Below are positions 16,290 to 23,667 of a stretch of 23,746 nt of DNA, piece by piece. Position 1 is the stretch's first letter. The number at the start of each line of letters is the position of its first letter. The position numbers were made by a program, and so were the translations under genes. The notes beneath the pieces are model-generated. The model did not search any database and was not told where the DNA came from. It saw only the letters and a list, made by a program, of their open reading frames with translations. Origin of the DNA: JBCBSK01 sp039819185 (GTDB lineage Bacteria; Pseudomonadota; Alphaproteobacteria; Rhizobiales; Tepidamorphaceae); contig JBCBSK010000043.1 of the NCBI GenBank assembly GCA_039819185.1, forward strand, positions 1 through 23,746, in the 5' to 3' direction.

Positions 16290-17379
16290 CGCGGTTGTCA
16301 TAGGGGCTGGGGCTGTCGGCCTTGCGTGCGCCCGAGCGTTGGCGCGACGCGGCATGTGGGTCATCGTTTTGGAGGCGGCCGGCGCCATCGGCCAGGGCAT
16401 CAGTTCTCGAAATTCCGAGGTCATCCACGCGGGCATCTACTATCCCGCGGGCAGCCTGAAGGCCGTCCTCTGCGTGAAAGGCAGACACCAGCTCTACCGC
16501 TATGCCGACGAGAGGGGCTTTGAGGCGCGCGCGCTGGGTAAGCTGATCGTTGCCGCCAACCCGCGCGAGCAGGCCAAGCTGGACGCCTTGATGGCATCCG
16601 CCAAGGCCAATGATGTCGAAGGCCTGGAGATGCTGACGGGCCGGCAGGCCATCGCGCTTGAGCCCAACCTTGCGTGCAGCGCGGCGCTGCATTCGCTGGT
16701 CTCCGGCATCGTCGACAGCCATGCCTTCATGCTCGCGCTGCGAGGTGATCTCGAGGATGCGGGCGGCATGATTGCCTTCAACACGCCGGTGCTTGGCGGT
16801 GAGGTTGGCCGCACCTCCATTCGGGTCGAGGCGGGCGGACGTGAGCCCACCAGCGTGACTACACGGGTGCTGGTCAACAGCGCCGGCCTGCATGCGCCCG
16901 CAATCGCCCGAACCTTCGACGGGTTGGACGCGCGGCACATTCCCGCGAGCTATCTGTGCAAGGGCAGCTATTTCGGGCTGGCGAGCGGCAAGGCGCCGTT
17001 TACGAGGCTGATCTACCCTCTGCCCAACGAGGCCGGGCTGGGCATCCACTCAACGACCGACCTCGGCGGACAGAACCGGTTTGGCCCGGACACCGAATGG
17101 ATCGACACAGAGAACTATCAGCCGAGTGCCAGCCGGCTGACCGAGTTCGAGCAGGCGATTCGCCGCTACTACCCACAACTGGCCAAGGGGGATCTGACGC
17201 CCGACTATGCGGGCATCCGCCCGAAACTCGTGAGGCCGGGCGAGGCGGCCGCCGATTTCGTCATCCAGGACGAGACGGTCCATGCCATCCCGGGCCTGAT
17301 CAACCTGTTCGGGATCGAGTCCCCGGGCCTGACCGCGTCACTTGCCATTGGCGACAAGGTGGCTGAGGCGCTTACGTAG
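16273..17379 (+). CDS. lhgO: L-2-hydroxyglutarate dehydrogenase/oxidase-like FAD flavoprotein
   Basis: A 368-residue DAO-superfamily flavoprotein. The N-terminus DAVVIGAGAVGLACARALA is the dinucleotide-binding GXGXXG motif. RNSEVIHAGIYYPAGSLKA (about residues 46-65) is the signature of the L-2-hydroxyglutarate dehydrogenase family, followed by PNLACSAALHSLVSGIVDSHAF, NSAGLHAP, IYPLPNEAGLGIHSTTDLGGQ, FGPDTEWID, PDYAGIRPKL and a C-terminal INLFGIESPGLTASLAIG that closes the FAD site. Known members oxidise L-2-hydroxyglutarate to 2-oxoglutarate and pass electrons to the membrane quinone pool or oxygen. The start at ATG 16273 is supported by the motif position. It is convergent with the phenylalanine hydroxylase gene; no partner gene points to a different substrate. 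Confidence 0.9.
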   Translation: MSLDADAVVIGAGAVGLACARALARRGMWVIVLEAAGAIGQGISSRNSEVIHAGIYYPAGSLKAVLCVKGRHQLYRYADERGFEARALGKLIVAANPREQAKLDALMASAKANDVEGLEMLTGRQAIALEPNLACSAALHSLVSGIVDSHAFMLALRGDLEDAGGMIAFNTPVLGGEVGRTSIRVEAGGREPTSVTTRVLVNSAGLHAPAIARTFDGLDARHIPASYLCKGSYFGLASGKAPFTRLIYPLPNEAGLGIHSTTDLGGQNRFGPDTEWIDTENYQPSASRLTEFEQAIRRYYPQLAKGDLTPDYAGIRPKLVRPGEAAADFVIQDETVHAIPGLINLFGIESPGLTASLAIGDKVAEALT

Positions 17380-17568
17380 GATCTTCCCAGTGATCCATCG
17401 CGCTGCTGTGATTGGCGTGTCCAACCGGTCAATGACTTGGCAATCTTCGCCAATGCCCACCTGCGATGGTGGCCTCGGCATCGCGCTGGACAGGCCTCAC
17501 TTTGGGCCAGATGCATGCTTTCGGCTGTTGATGTCCGCCAAGGCGAACGTGGTCACTGGCCGCCTATC

Positions 17569-18456
17569 TCACGCCTTATCGTTGAAATAGGCCAGCGTGC
17601 CACGGGTGATCACCGTGTCCTCCGGAACGGTCTGATCCGGTTCGATCACCGATGCCGATTCCAGGCGGTCATAGACTTCGCCAAAATCCCGATAACACGC
17701 GTCCAACAGCTTCTCGAAGCTGTCGATCACGAAATAGGTCTGTTGAAAATCGTCGATGATATAGTTGGTCCGCATCACCCGCTCCAGCGAGAAGGCAATA
17801 CGATGCGGGGAGTCGCTCTCAAGCGCGAAGACACTTTCGGAGGCGGAGGACATGATACCGGCGCCAAAGAGCCTGAGGCCCGTTTTCGAGCGCACAAGCC
17901 CGAACTCCACAGTGTACCAGTACAGCCGCGCCAGGTTCTTCAGCATGCCGCGCTTAAGCGCTCGCTGACCCCCTTCGCCATATGCCTGCATGAAATCGGA
18001 GTAGGCCGGATTGGCCAGCAGCGGTACGTGACCGAAGATGTCATGGAAGATATCGGGCTCTTGAAGATAGTCCATCTCGCTCTCGGGCCGAATAAAGGCG
18101 CCGGCGGGAAAGCGCCTGTTGGCGAGATGATCGAAGAAGATATCGTCGGGAACCAGCTCCGTGACCGGAACGACACGCCAGCCCGAAACGGGTTCCAGCC
18201 GATCGCTGAGCCTTTCCATGTCGGGAATGCCGGCCTCGGATAGCTGCAGCATCTGCATGGCATCAAGAAACTCAGGGCAGGCCCTCTCCTGCAACACCGT
18301 TACCGAACGGGTAAACAGCCGATCCCAGCGGTCATGTTCCTTGGCGGAGTAAGAGGTCCAATCCTGATCGATCGTGTAGTCGGGGTTGCGCTTGGCGTTC
18401 AGATAACGGTTCTTCGGCTCCGGCTCTTCGGCGAGCTTCCGGTTGGTCGCGTTCAT
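17569..18456 (-). CDS. phhA: Phenylalanine 4-hydroxylase
   Basis: A non-heme iron, tetrahydropterin-dependent monooxygenase turning phenylalanine into tyrosine, the entry to aromatic amino-acid breakdown. The protein is 295 residues, the bacterial single-domain form without the N-terminal ACT domain of animal enzymes. The iron ligands of the 2-His-1-carboxylate triad are visible as H138 and H143 in DIFHDIFGHVPLL and E184 in WYTVEFGL. Other family landmarks are YTIDQDWTSYSAKEHDRW, LSEAGIPDMERLS, RRFPAGAFIRPESEMDYLQEPD, GLRLFGAGIMSSASES and TNYIIDDFQQTYFVIDSF. GGGAG lies about ten bases before the ATG. It diverges from an Lrp/AsnC gene across 137 bases, suggesting control by that regulator. No pterin-carbinolamine dehydratase is nearby. 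Confidence 0.96.
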   Translation of the reverse strand: MNATNRKLAEEPEPKNRYLNAKRNPDYTIDQDWTSYSAKEHDRWDRLFTRSVTVLQERACPEFLDAMQMLQLSEAGIPDMERLSDRLEPVSGWRVVPVTELVPDDIFFDHLANRRFPAGAFIRPESEMDYLQEPDIFHDIFGHVPLLANPAYSDFMQAYGEGGQRALKRGMLKNLARLYWYTVEFGLVRSKTGLRLFGAGIMSSASESVFALESDSPHRIAFSLERVMRTNYIIDDFQQTYFVIDSFEKLLDACYRDFGEVYDRLESASVIEPDQTVPEDTVITRGTLAYFNDKA

Positions 18457-18509
18457 GTCGGTCTCGCTCCCTCACAACATCACTGGAACCAAATTAGCCC
18501 AGATTGGGT

Positions 18510-18528
18510 CGAAACATTTTTCATTTCG
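18510..18528. promoter_or_regulatory. Inverted repeat CGAAA-N9-TTTCG, candidate Lrp-type operator
   Basis: CGAAA at 18510-18514 mirrors TTTCG at 18524-18528 around an AT-rich core, in the middle of the AT-rich spacer between phhA and the divergent Lrp/AsnC gene. A second symmetrical element, TGATCA, lies at 18549-18554. Lrp-family dimers bind AT-rich imperfect palindromes in such divergent spacers, so this is a plausible shared operator. The link is inferred. Confidence 0.4.
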
Positions 18529-18593
18529 TTTGATTCTCGATGTTTTCGTGATCAAGTTCTTTCACATCTTGACGGCTGACGGGAAAGCATTCG

Positions 18594-19052
18594 ATGCAGC
18601 TTCACGACGCGGATCGACGAATCCTGCGGGTGGTTCAGGGCGACGCGACCCTGTCGCTAAAGGATCTGGCGCAGCGGGTGGCCATGTCGTCCTCGACCGC
18701 CTGGCGGCGCGTTCAGGATTTGGAAGAGGTCGGCGTGATCACCGGCAGGGTGACGCTGGTCGATCCGGCGCTCTTGGGGCTGACCGTTTGCGTGCTGCTT
18801 AACGTGAACATCGTGGCCCAATCGACCGAGACCCGTCAGGCCTTTGAGCGCTTCGTGCGCAATCACGAGAACATTCTGCAATGCTATTCGATGACCGGCG
18901 CACACGACTACACGCTGATGGTGCGCACGCGACAGGTGGCGGATTACGAGCGATTTCTGATGGACGAGTTGCTTGCCCACCCAAGTGTCGCGTCTGCGCA
19001 GAGTCAGTTGCTGCTGCGCCAGGTGAAAAACTCCACGGTGCTACCCGTATAG
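18594..19052 (+). CDS. Lrp/AsnC family transcriptional regulator
   Basis: A 152-residue DNA-binding regulator with the standard two-part build. The N-terminal winged helix-turn-helix spans residues 1-50 (LHDADRRILRVVQGDATLSLKDLAQRVAMSSSTAWRRVQDLEE, with the recognition helix around SSSTAWRRV), followed by the linker VGVITGRVTLVDPALLG. The C-terminal RAM/ACT-like ligand domain includes the turn CYSMTGAHDYTLMVR, where Lrp proteins bind amino acids. Divergent from phhA, so its likely ligand is phenylalanine or tyrosine and its targets are phhA and itself, as for known PhhR-like or Lrp-type local regulators. The ATG is preceded by GGGAAAG. The ligand is inference from context only. Confidence 0.92.
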   Translation: MQLHDADRRILRVVQGDATLSLKDLAQRVAMSSSTAWRRVQDLEEVGVITGRVTLVDPALLGLTVCVLLNVNIVAQSTETRQAFERFVRNHENILQCYSMTGAHDYTLMVRTRQVADYERFLMDELLAHPSVASAQSQLLLRQVKNSTVLPV

Positions 19053-19117
19053 GCAGGCTTGCAGACCGGTCGCCCCGACACGTTAGTTGGTTTCTCGCCA
19101 AGCCTCGTTGGGCGGGG

Positions 19118-19351
19118 TCAGTCCTTCGGCGCCTGTGAATGTTCCAACCGCGCGATCCTGGCCTCCAGATTGTCGAAGCGCGATCTGATCTCGCTGGCGG
19201 GCAGGTAAACGGCGGCAGCATCGTCGTGCAGCAGCGCGTTCAGGGCTTCTCGGAAGGCGGCCCCGCCGCGACGCAAGCGTTCGATGGTCTTGCGCGCCAG
19301 CGCCTCATGCTCCGGCTCGATCCGGACGTTGAGCTGCTTTGTTTCCGGCAT
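19118..19351 (-). CDS. Small ribbon-helix-helix-like protein
   Basis: A 77-residue protein from ATG 19351; a GTG at 19396 would add 15 residues without a better ribosome binding site. The N-terminus KQLNVRIEPEHEALARKTIERLRRG has the beta-strand then helix layout of ribbon-helix-helix DNA-binding proteins and antitoxins. AAFREALNALLHD follows as a second helix, and the last third (SEIRSRFDNLEARIARLEHS) has the heptad spacing of a short coiled coil. No toxin-like gene is next to it, so an antitoxin role is not supported. It is convergent with the Lrp gene (65 bases) and divergent from the LysR gene. The fold assignment is tentative. Confidence 0.5.
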   Translation of the reverse strand: MPETKQLNVRIEPEHEALARKTIERLRRGGAAFREALNALLHDDAAAVYLPASEIRSRFDNLEARIARLEHSQAPKD

Positions 19352-19622
19352 TAGCAGATGGTGCCCCGTCACTCGTGGTCCGAGAAAGCGTGCCACTCAA
19401 TATGACACGATGTGAGCGGAACGCTAGGCAATTGCTTACAGCCGTCACCGCTCGACGAAGTTCCGGCTTGAATGCTTGCTAGCTCGCGGCTTGCAACCGG
19501 CGCACGCGGGCACGTTGGGGCTGTCTTCTATCGTTGAATTCGTCCGCAGGTCGAGCCAAACTTAATAAGCAAACTCCGGATTCTAAAAAGAGCCTATAAC
19601 CGTTCGATATGGACAAGGGCGA

Positions 19623-20537
19623 ATGACGAGTCGGCTGACTCACCGGCAACTGGAATATCTCGTCGCTGTTGGCGAGGCGGGGCATTTCGGCGCCGCCGCC
19701 AAGATCTGCAACGTGTCGCAGCCTGCTCTGTCGACACAGATACAACTGCTTGAAGACCGGTTGAACGTAAAGCTGATCGATCGCGCGCCCGCGGGCGCGC
19801 AATTGACGCCTGTCGGTGAGACCGTGGTCGATCTTGCGCACCAAATACTGTCCACGTTGAAAGAGATCGAAAACGTCGCCCACTACGCCGGTGAAAACCT
19901 CGGCGGTCTGATCCAGTTGGGGGTCGTTGCGACCTTCGGTCCCTATTTCCTGCCGGCGGTGTTGCCTCGGCTTCAAGCGCATTATCCCGGCTTGGAGCTG
20001 CACATTCAGGAGGCCCCGCCACCAGACCTGGAACAGGCGGTCTTGGATGGATCGATCGATTGCGCACTGTCGCGTCCGCCGTCGCAGCAATTGAGCCTCT
20101 GCTATCGCGAATTGATCGAGGAGGAGTTGCTGCTGGGTATCCCGAACACGCACCCGCTTGCCAAGCAACGCAGCATTCGCCCCGAGATGCTCAAAGGCGA
20201 ACGCATGCTGACCTTGGGCACGGCGCATGGCATGAATCCGAAGATCCGTGCGTTTTGCGCGTCGACCGGCGCGGAACTTTATGAGGATTATGAGGGCACC
20301 AGCTTGGACATGGTCCGGCTCATGGTCTCAATCGGCATGGGCATGTTTCTGTTTCCCGAACTCTACATCGCGTCGGAGTTCGCCAAGGAACCTCGGGTGG
20401 TCTTGCGCAAACTGGAAGGTGCGTCGGTAACCAGGCCGATCGGCCTCGTCTGGCGGGATGGTTCGGTCCGGGGCCCGCAATACGAGCAACTTCTTGAAGA
20501 GTGCAAGGCGGCGCTGGCGGTCATTCGGGCCGCCTGA
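19623..20537 (+). CDS. OxyR-like LysR-family regulator lacking the peroxidatic cysteine
   Basis: A 304-residue LysR-type transcription factor. The N-terminal helix-turn-helix is RQLEYLVAVGEAGHFGAAAKICNVSQPALSTQIQLLEDRL, and LIDRAPAGAQLTPVGE is the usual wing and linker. The effector domain aligns without gaps to the E. coli OxyR redox region: L..AHGMNPKIRAFCASTGAE stands against LEDGHCLRDQAMGFCFEAGAD. The resolving cysteine is kept (C212) and the preceding His is kept (H202), but the peroxidatic position holds Gly203. The C-terminal SLDMVRLMVSIGMGMFLFPELYI and RPIGLVWRDGSVRGPQYEQL are also OxyR-like. Hydrogen peroxide sensing through the standard disulfide is therefore unlikely. AAGGG lies just before the ATG. 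Divergent from the small RHH-like gene; targets are unknown. Confidence 0.9.
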   Translation: MTSRLTHRQLEYLVAVGEAGHFGAAAKICNVSQPALSTQIQLLEDRLNVKLIDRAPAGAQLTPVGETVVDLAHQILSTLKEIENVAHYAGENLGGLIQLGVVATFGPYFLPAVLPRLQAHYPGLELHIQEAPPPDLEQAVLDGSIDCALSRPPSQQLSLCYRELIEEELLLGIPNTHPLAKQRSIRPEMLKGERMLTLGTAHGMNPKIRAFCASTGAELYEDYEGTSLDMVRLMVSIGMGMFLFPELYIASEFAKEPRVVLRKLEGASVTRPIGLVWRDGSVRGPQYEQLLEECKAALAVIRAA

Positions 20538-20622
20538 GCGCCACCGGTCTCGGTGTGGAAGTGTCCGACCTGGCCGGCGCCCCTACATCAGAAAGCTTTG
20601 CGGAGAACGATCGCTCTGCTGT

Positions 20623-20672
20623 AACCGCAATAGCGGTTCATTATCGACTTCATCCCAAGAAGCAATTGGGAT
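20623..20672 (+). repeat. Two small hairpins downstream of the LysR-family gene
   Basis: AACCGC and GCGGTT pair around AATA at 20623-20638, and ATCCCAA and TTGGGAT pair around seven bases at 20652-20672. Neither is followed by a T-run, so they are not textbook intrinsic terminators. Their tandem position 85 bases past the LysR stop fits a transcript end or mRNA-stability region. Confidence 0.35.
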
Positions 20673-20776
20673 TATCAGGTAAACCAGCCCAACTTCATTG
20701 ATGAGGAGGAGATCTCAGGACAATGCGGCCTGCGGCAATGTCACGGTTTCCCAGTAGGAGATGAAGGAACTAAACA

Positions 20777-20929
20777 ATGACAGATACACCGTTTGAGCCA
20801 AACGCCATCGGTCGCCTCGACCAAACGACTGAGTTGATGGTCCGGGCGCGACGCTTGCGGGCCGAGGCCGCCGGCGACATGGTCCGAGACATCGGCCGTG
20901 CGGGCTGGCGACTGTTGAAGAGAGAGTAG
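20777..20929 (+). CDS. Small 50-residue protein with strong ribosome binding site
   Basis: The frame opens at ATG 20777 with AAGGAA at 20764-20769, seven bases upstream, an excellent ribosome binding site. The protein is MTDTPFEPNAIGRLDQTTEL, then a basic amphipathic helix (MVRARRLRAEAAGDMVRDIG) and GWRLLKRE. It has no signal peptide or membrane segment. Short Arg-rich helical proteins with an ARRLRAEA-like core are common in alphaproteobacteria and often uncharacterised; I do not recognise a named family with certainty. It sits alone between the LysR gene and the phosphate transporter. A 13-codon frame at 20723-20764 ends over its ribosome binding site and could act as a leader peptide. Confidence 0.6.
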   Translation: MTDTPFEPNAIGRLDQTTELMVRARRLRAEAAGDMVRDIGRAGWRLLKRE

Positions 20930-21147
20930 CCGCATCGTGTGACGATCGGTTGACCGAGGACGTCAAGCCTCGGAAAAAGTGCTTGTTGGCCAATGCGGAG
21001 CTAAACCAAGCGACGCTGCGCCACAGGCACGGCATGGGCGCAGTGTCGCGATCACACTCCATGGCACGGTCGTAACCATCCGCTCGGTCGCGCGGACAAT
21101 TGTATTTGATCCCCCAGCTTTGAACCGCATACCCTAGTCCCCTTGGG

Positions 21148-22437
21148 GTGCCTTTTGCCCTGCGCCACTCGACGGGGGCTCAGTTGCTGATCGACGTTGT
21201 GTTCTACGCCGCGATTGTCGGCGCGGCGATCATGGCCTTTTCCATCGGCGGCAACGGCGCGGCCAGCTCCATGGCCTCGGCCTATGGCGCCAAGGCGCTG
21301 ACGATGCGCCAGGCGGTTTTCGTCGCCGCCGTTGCCAACTTTGTCGGTGCCGTTTTTTTGGGTGGCGCGGTGACCGCGACGGTGGCGGAAGGCATCATTG
21401 ATGCTACCGACATTCCTGACGCGGACCAGCTTTCGGTGGGCATGCTGTCGGCGCTGCTGGCTGCCGGGCTGTTCGTGCTCGTGGCCACGATTATGGGGCT
21501 GCCGGTCGCGACCAGCCAGGCAATTGTCGGCGCGATCGCGGGTTTTGGGGTCCTGGTGGCCGGTTGGGGGGTCGTCTACTGGGACGCGATGATCGTCATT
21601 GTTGTGGCCTGGGTGATCACGCCTCTCGTTGCGGCGGCGATGGCGTGGGCGCTGGTCCGCTTCATTCGCTTCAGCCTGAAAACCGAAAGCCATCGGACGA
21701 AACGGATCGTCGAGGTCGTGCCGATCTGGATGGCCTCCGTCGGCATGCTTGTGATGATCTTTGTCGTCCAGGAGATGTTTCCGGACACGACGGTATCGCT
21801 GGCCACCATTGGCCTGTTGTTGATCGCGATCTCGACGATCGTCTACGTTCTTGGTTACCGTCTGATGGTCGATCGGCACTTCGTGCGTCATGACGATCCT
21901 GAAGAGACCATCCAGGAATCTTTCAAGAGACTGCAGATATTCACGTCGGGCTATCTGTCGCTGGCCCACGGTGCCAATGATGTGGCTAATGCCATTGGTC
22001 CGGTCTTCGCGATCTATCTTCTGGCGCGCCATGGGATGCTCAATCCGGACGTGGAGGTGCCACTTTGGATACTGCTGATTGGCGGGGTCGGCCTGGCCGC
22101 CGGTATCGCGGGTATCGCCGCGCGGGTCATTCGCACTGTTGGTGAGGGGATCACGGAGCTAGAGAATGTGCGCGGCTTCTCGGCCGACTTCACCACCGCC
22201 AGCATGTTGATGGTCGCCTCTCATTTCGGCTTGCCCGTTTCGGCCGCGCAAACGGCGGTGGGGGCCGTGGCCGGGACCGGATTGGCGCACGGCAAGGCGG
22301 ACTTGAACGCCCGCGTCCTGCTCAGGATCCTCGCCTCGTGGCTGTTGACCGTGCCGGTCGCGGCAGTCCTGTCGATCGCCATCTACCTGTTGCTCGAGGC
22401 GATCCTGTTGCCGGCCAGGGCCTCGGTCCCCGCGTAA
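21148..22437 (+). CDS. pit: Inorganic phosphate transporter, PiT family
   Basis: A 429-residue integral membrane protein of the PiT family (PF01384), carrying phosphate with H+ or Na+. It shows the family's inverted duplication: the first repeat has FSIGGNGAASSMASAYGAKALTMRQA (about residues 31-56) and the second SLAHGANDVANAIGP (Asp278), each followed by hydrophobic helices. Roughly ten or more membrane spans are visible. The first signature reads GGNG where the family has GAND, so Gly37 replaces the conserved Asp. The GTG at 21148 has no clear ribosome binding site; TTG 21184 is an in-frame alternative that also precedes the first helix. No PhoU-like Pit accessory gene lies directly upstream. 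The stop is eight bases from the convergent AbgT gene. Confidence 0.93.
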   Translation: MPFALRHSTGAQLLIDVVFYAAIVGAAIMAFSIGGNGAASSMASAYGAKALTMRQAVFVAAVANFVGAVFLGGAVTATVAEGIIDATDIPDADQLSVGMLSALLAAGLFVLVATIMGLPVATSQAIVGAIAGFGVLVAGWGVVYWDAMIVIVVAWVITPLVAAAMAWALVRFIRFSLKTESHRTKRIVEVVPIWMASVGMLVMIFVVQEMFPDTTVSLATIGLLLIAISTIVYVLGYRLMVDRHFVRHDDPEETIQESFKRLQIFTSGYLSLAHGANDVANAIGPVFAIYLLARHGMLNPDVEVPLWILLIGGVGLAAGIAGIAARVIRTVGEGITELENVRGFSADFTTASMLMVASHFGLPVSAAQTAVGAVAGTGLAHGKADLNARVLLRILASWLLTVPVAAVLSIAIYLLLEAILLPARASVPA

Positions 22438-22446
22438 GGGCGGCGA

Positions 22447-23667
22447 CTACGACGGACTTTCCAAAACGAAGTCGACGATCGCGCCCGGCCCCAGCGGAAT
22501 ATCGAGCGCGACCCAGGCCACGATGATGATGACACCGCTGATCATCAACCAGATGGAGTAGGGCACCATCGCCGCCATCAGGCTGCCCAAACCAAAATCC
22601 TTGTTCCAGCGCTGGCAGAAGATCAGGATCAGCGGGAAATAGACCATCAGTGGTGTGATGATGTTCGTCGCACTGTCGCCGATGCGATAGGCCGCCGTCG
22701 CCGTCTCCGGGCTGATGCCCAGCAGCATCAGCATCGGCACCAGGATTGGCGCCAACAACGCCCACTTGGCGGAAGCTGAGCCGACGAAGAGGTTGATGAT
22801 GCCCGTCAGGATCACCAGCCCGCCCAAAAGCACCGGCCCCGGCAGGTTCGTCCAGCGCAGGAACTCCGCCCCGTCGATGGCCAGGATCAGCCCCAGATTG
22901 GACCATTGAAACATCGCCACGAAGTGCGCGGCGGCAAAGGCCAACACCAGATAATAGCCCATGTCCGCCATGGAATCGGCCATCATTTTCACGAGGTCGC
23001 GATGGCCTTTGATGGTCCCGGCGACCGAGCCGTAGACCCAGCCGCTAACCAGAAACAAGAGAAAGAACCCGGCCACCAGGGACTGGTAGAACGGCGTCAG
23101 TCGCGCCTCGGGCCGGGCCGTCTCGTCAATCAGTGGCGTGCCGGGGCCGATCGTCAGCAGGACCCAAAAAAGAATCACGGCCAGCACCGCAACCCCCGCC
23201 CATTTCAGACCCTTGCGTTCGACCGCCGTCAAGGCGCCGGATACGGGTTCGTCCGCACCGGCAACGGCGCCGCCGGTCCAGGGGCCGAGCCGTGGTTCGA
23301 TAACCCGATCGGTCAGGAACCAGATGACCGGCAGGAAAACAAAAAACATCGCGATGATTAGGTACCAGTTGCCAGCGATGTTGGCGGTCCATGTGGGGTC
23401 CAGGATCTCCGCGCCCGCTTGGGTTATGCCGAACAAGAGGGCGTCCAATTGCCCGGGAAACAGATTGGCGGAAAACCCGCCGGAAACGCCGGCGAAGGTG
23501 GCGGTGATGCCGGCGATCGGATGGCGCCCGGCCGCGGCGAAGATAACCCCGGCGAGCGGGATCAGGACGACATAGGCCGCGTCGGCCGCCAGATTGCCGA
23601 TCATGCCGACGGCCACCACCACAGGGGTCAGCAACAGTCTCGGCGCGTTGCGCACGCCGGCACGCAT
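22447..23667 (-). CDS. AbgT-family transporter, C-terminal part
   Basis: A polytopic inner-membrane transporter of the AbgT family (PF03806). Known members import p-aminobenzoyl-glutamate or export sulfonamides and p-aminobenzoate. Seen in order are RNAPRLLLTPVVV, AADAAYVVLIPLAGVIFAAAGRHPIAG, FAGVSGGFSANL, a run of about nine hydrophobic helices, and the family signatures SASAKWALLAPILVPM and GDSATNIITPLMVYFPLIL near the C-terminus. The N-terminal part (about 90 residues in family members) is missing at the window edge. The frame is open to 23745, but the DNA from 23668 is an inverted copy of 23520-23598, so those 26 codons are not genuine AbgT sequence; the ATG at 23667 is a coincidental start. 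The substrate is not readable. Confidence 0.9.
   Translation of the reverse strand: MRAGVRNAPRLLLTPVVVAVGMIGNLAADAAYVVLIPLAGVIFAAAGRHPIAGITATFAGVSGGFSANLFPGQLDALLFGITQAGAEILDPTWTANIAGNWYLIIAMFFVFLPVIWFLTDRVIEPRLGPWTGGAVAGADEPVSGALTAVERKGLKWAGVAVLAVILFWVLLTIGPGTPLIDETARPEARLTPFYQSLVAGFFLLFLVSGWVYGSVAGTIKGHRDLVKMMADSMADMGYYLVLAFAAAHFVAMFQWSNLGLILAIDGAEFLRWTNLPGPVLLGGLVILTGIINLFVGSASAKWALLAPILVPMLMLLGISPETATAAYRIGDSATNIITPLMVYFPLILIFCQRWNKDFGLGSLMAAMVPYSIWLMISGVIIIVAWVALDIPLGPGAIVDFVLESPS
23520..23598 (+). repeat. 79-bp perfect inverted repeat, internal arm
   Basis: Every base from 23520 to 23598 is the reverse complement of 23746 to 23668. This arm lies in genuine AbgT coding sequence (antisense of AADAAYVVLIPLAGVIFAAAG). 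The two arms are separated by 69 bases. Confidence 0.97.

Noticed and set aside
16117..17049. Minus-strand open frame of 310 codons opposite the lhgO-like gene
   Set aside because: The plus strand has clear flavoprotein motifs; this frame contains no recognisable domain.
17437..18243. Plus-strand open frame of 268 codons opposite phhA
   Set aside because: The phenylalanine hydroxylase iron ligands and family motifs are all on the minus strand.
19118..19351. Antitoxin of a toxin-antitoxin pair
   Set aside because: The protein is ribbon-helix-helix-like, but the adjacent genes are an Lrp and a LysR regulator and no small toxin gene is next to it.
20954..20973. CCGAGG/CCTCGG hairpin after the 50-residue gene as an intrinsic terminator
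   Set aside because: It is followed by A residues instead of T residues on the plus strand, and the minus-strand orientation lacks a trailing T-run too.
21052..22032. Minus-strand open frame of 326 codons opposite the Pit gene
   Set aside because: Rich in His, Arg, Asp and Gly as expected for the antisense of a hydrophobic membrane protein; no domain seen.
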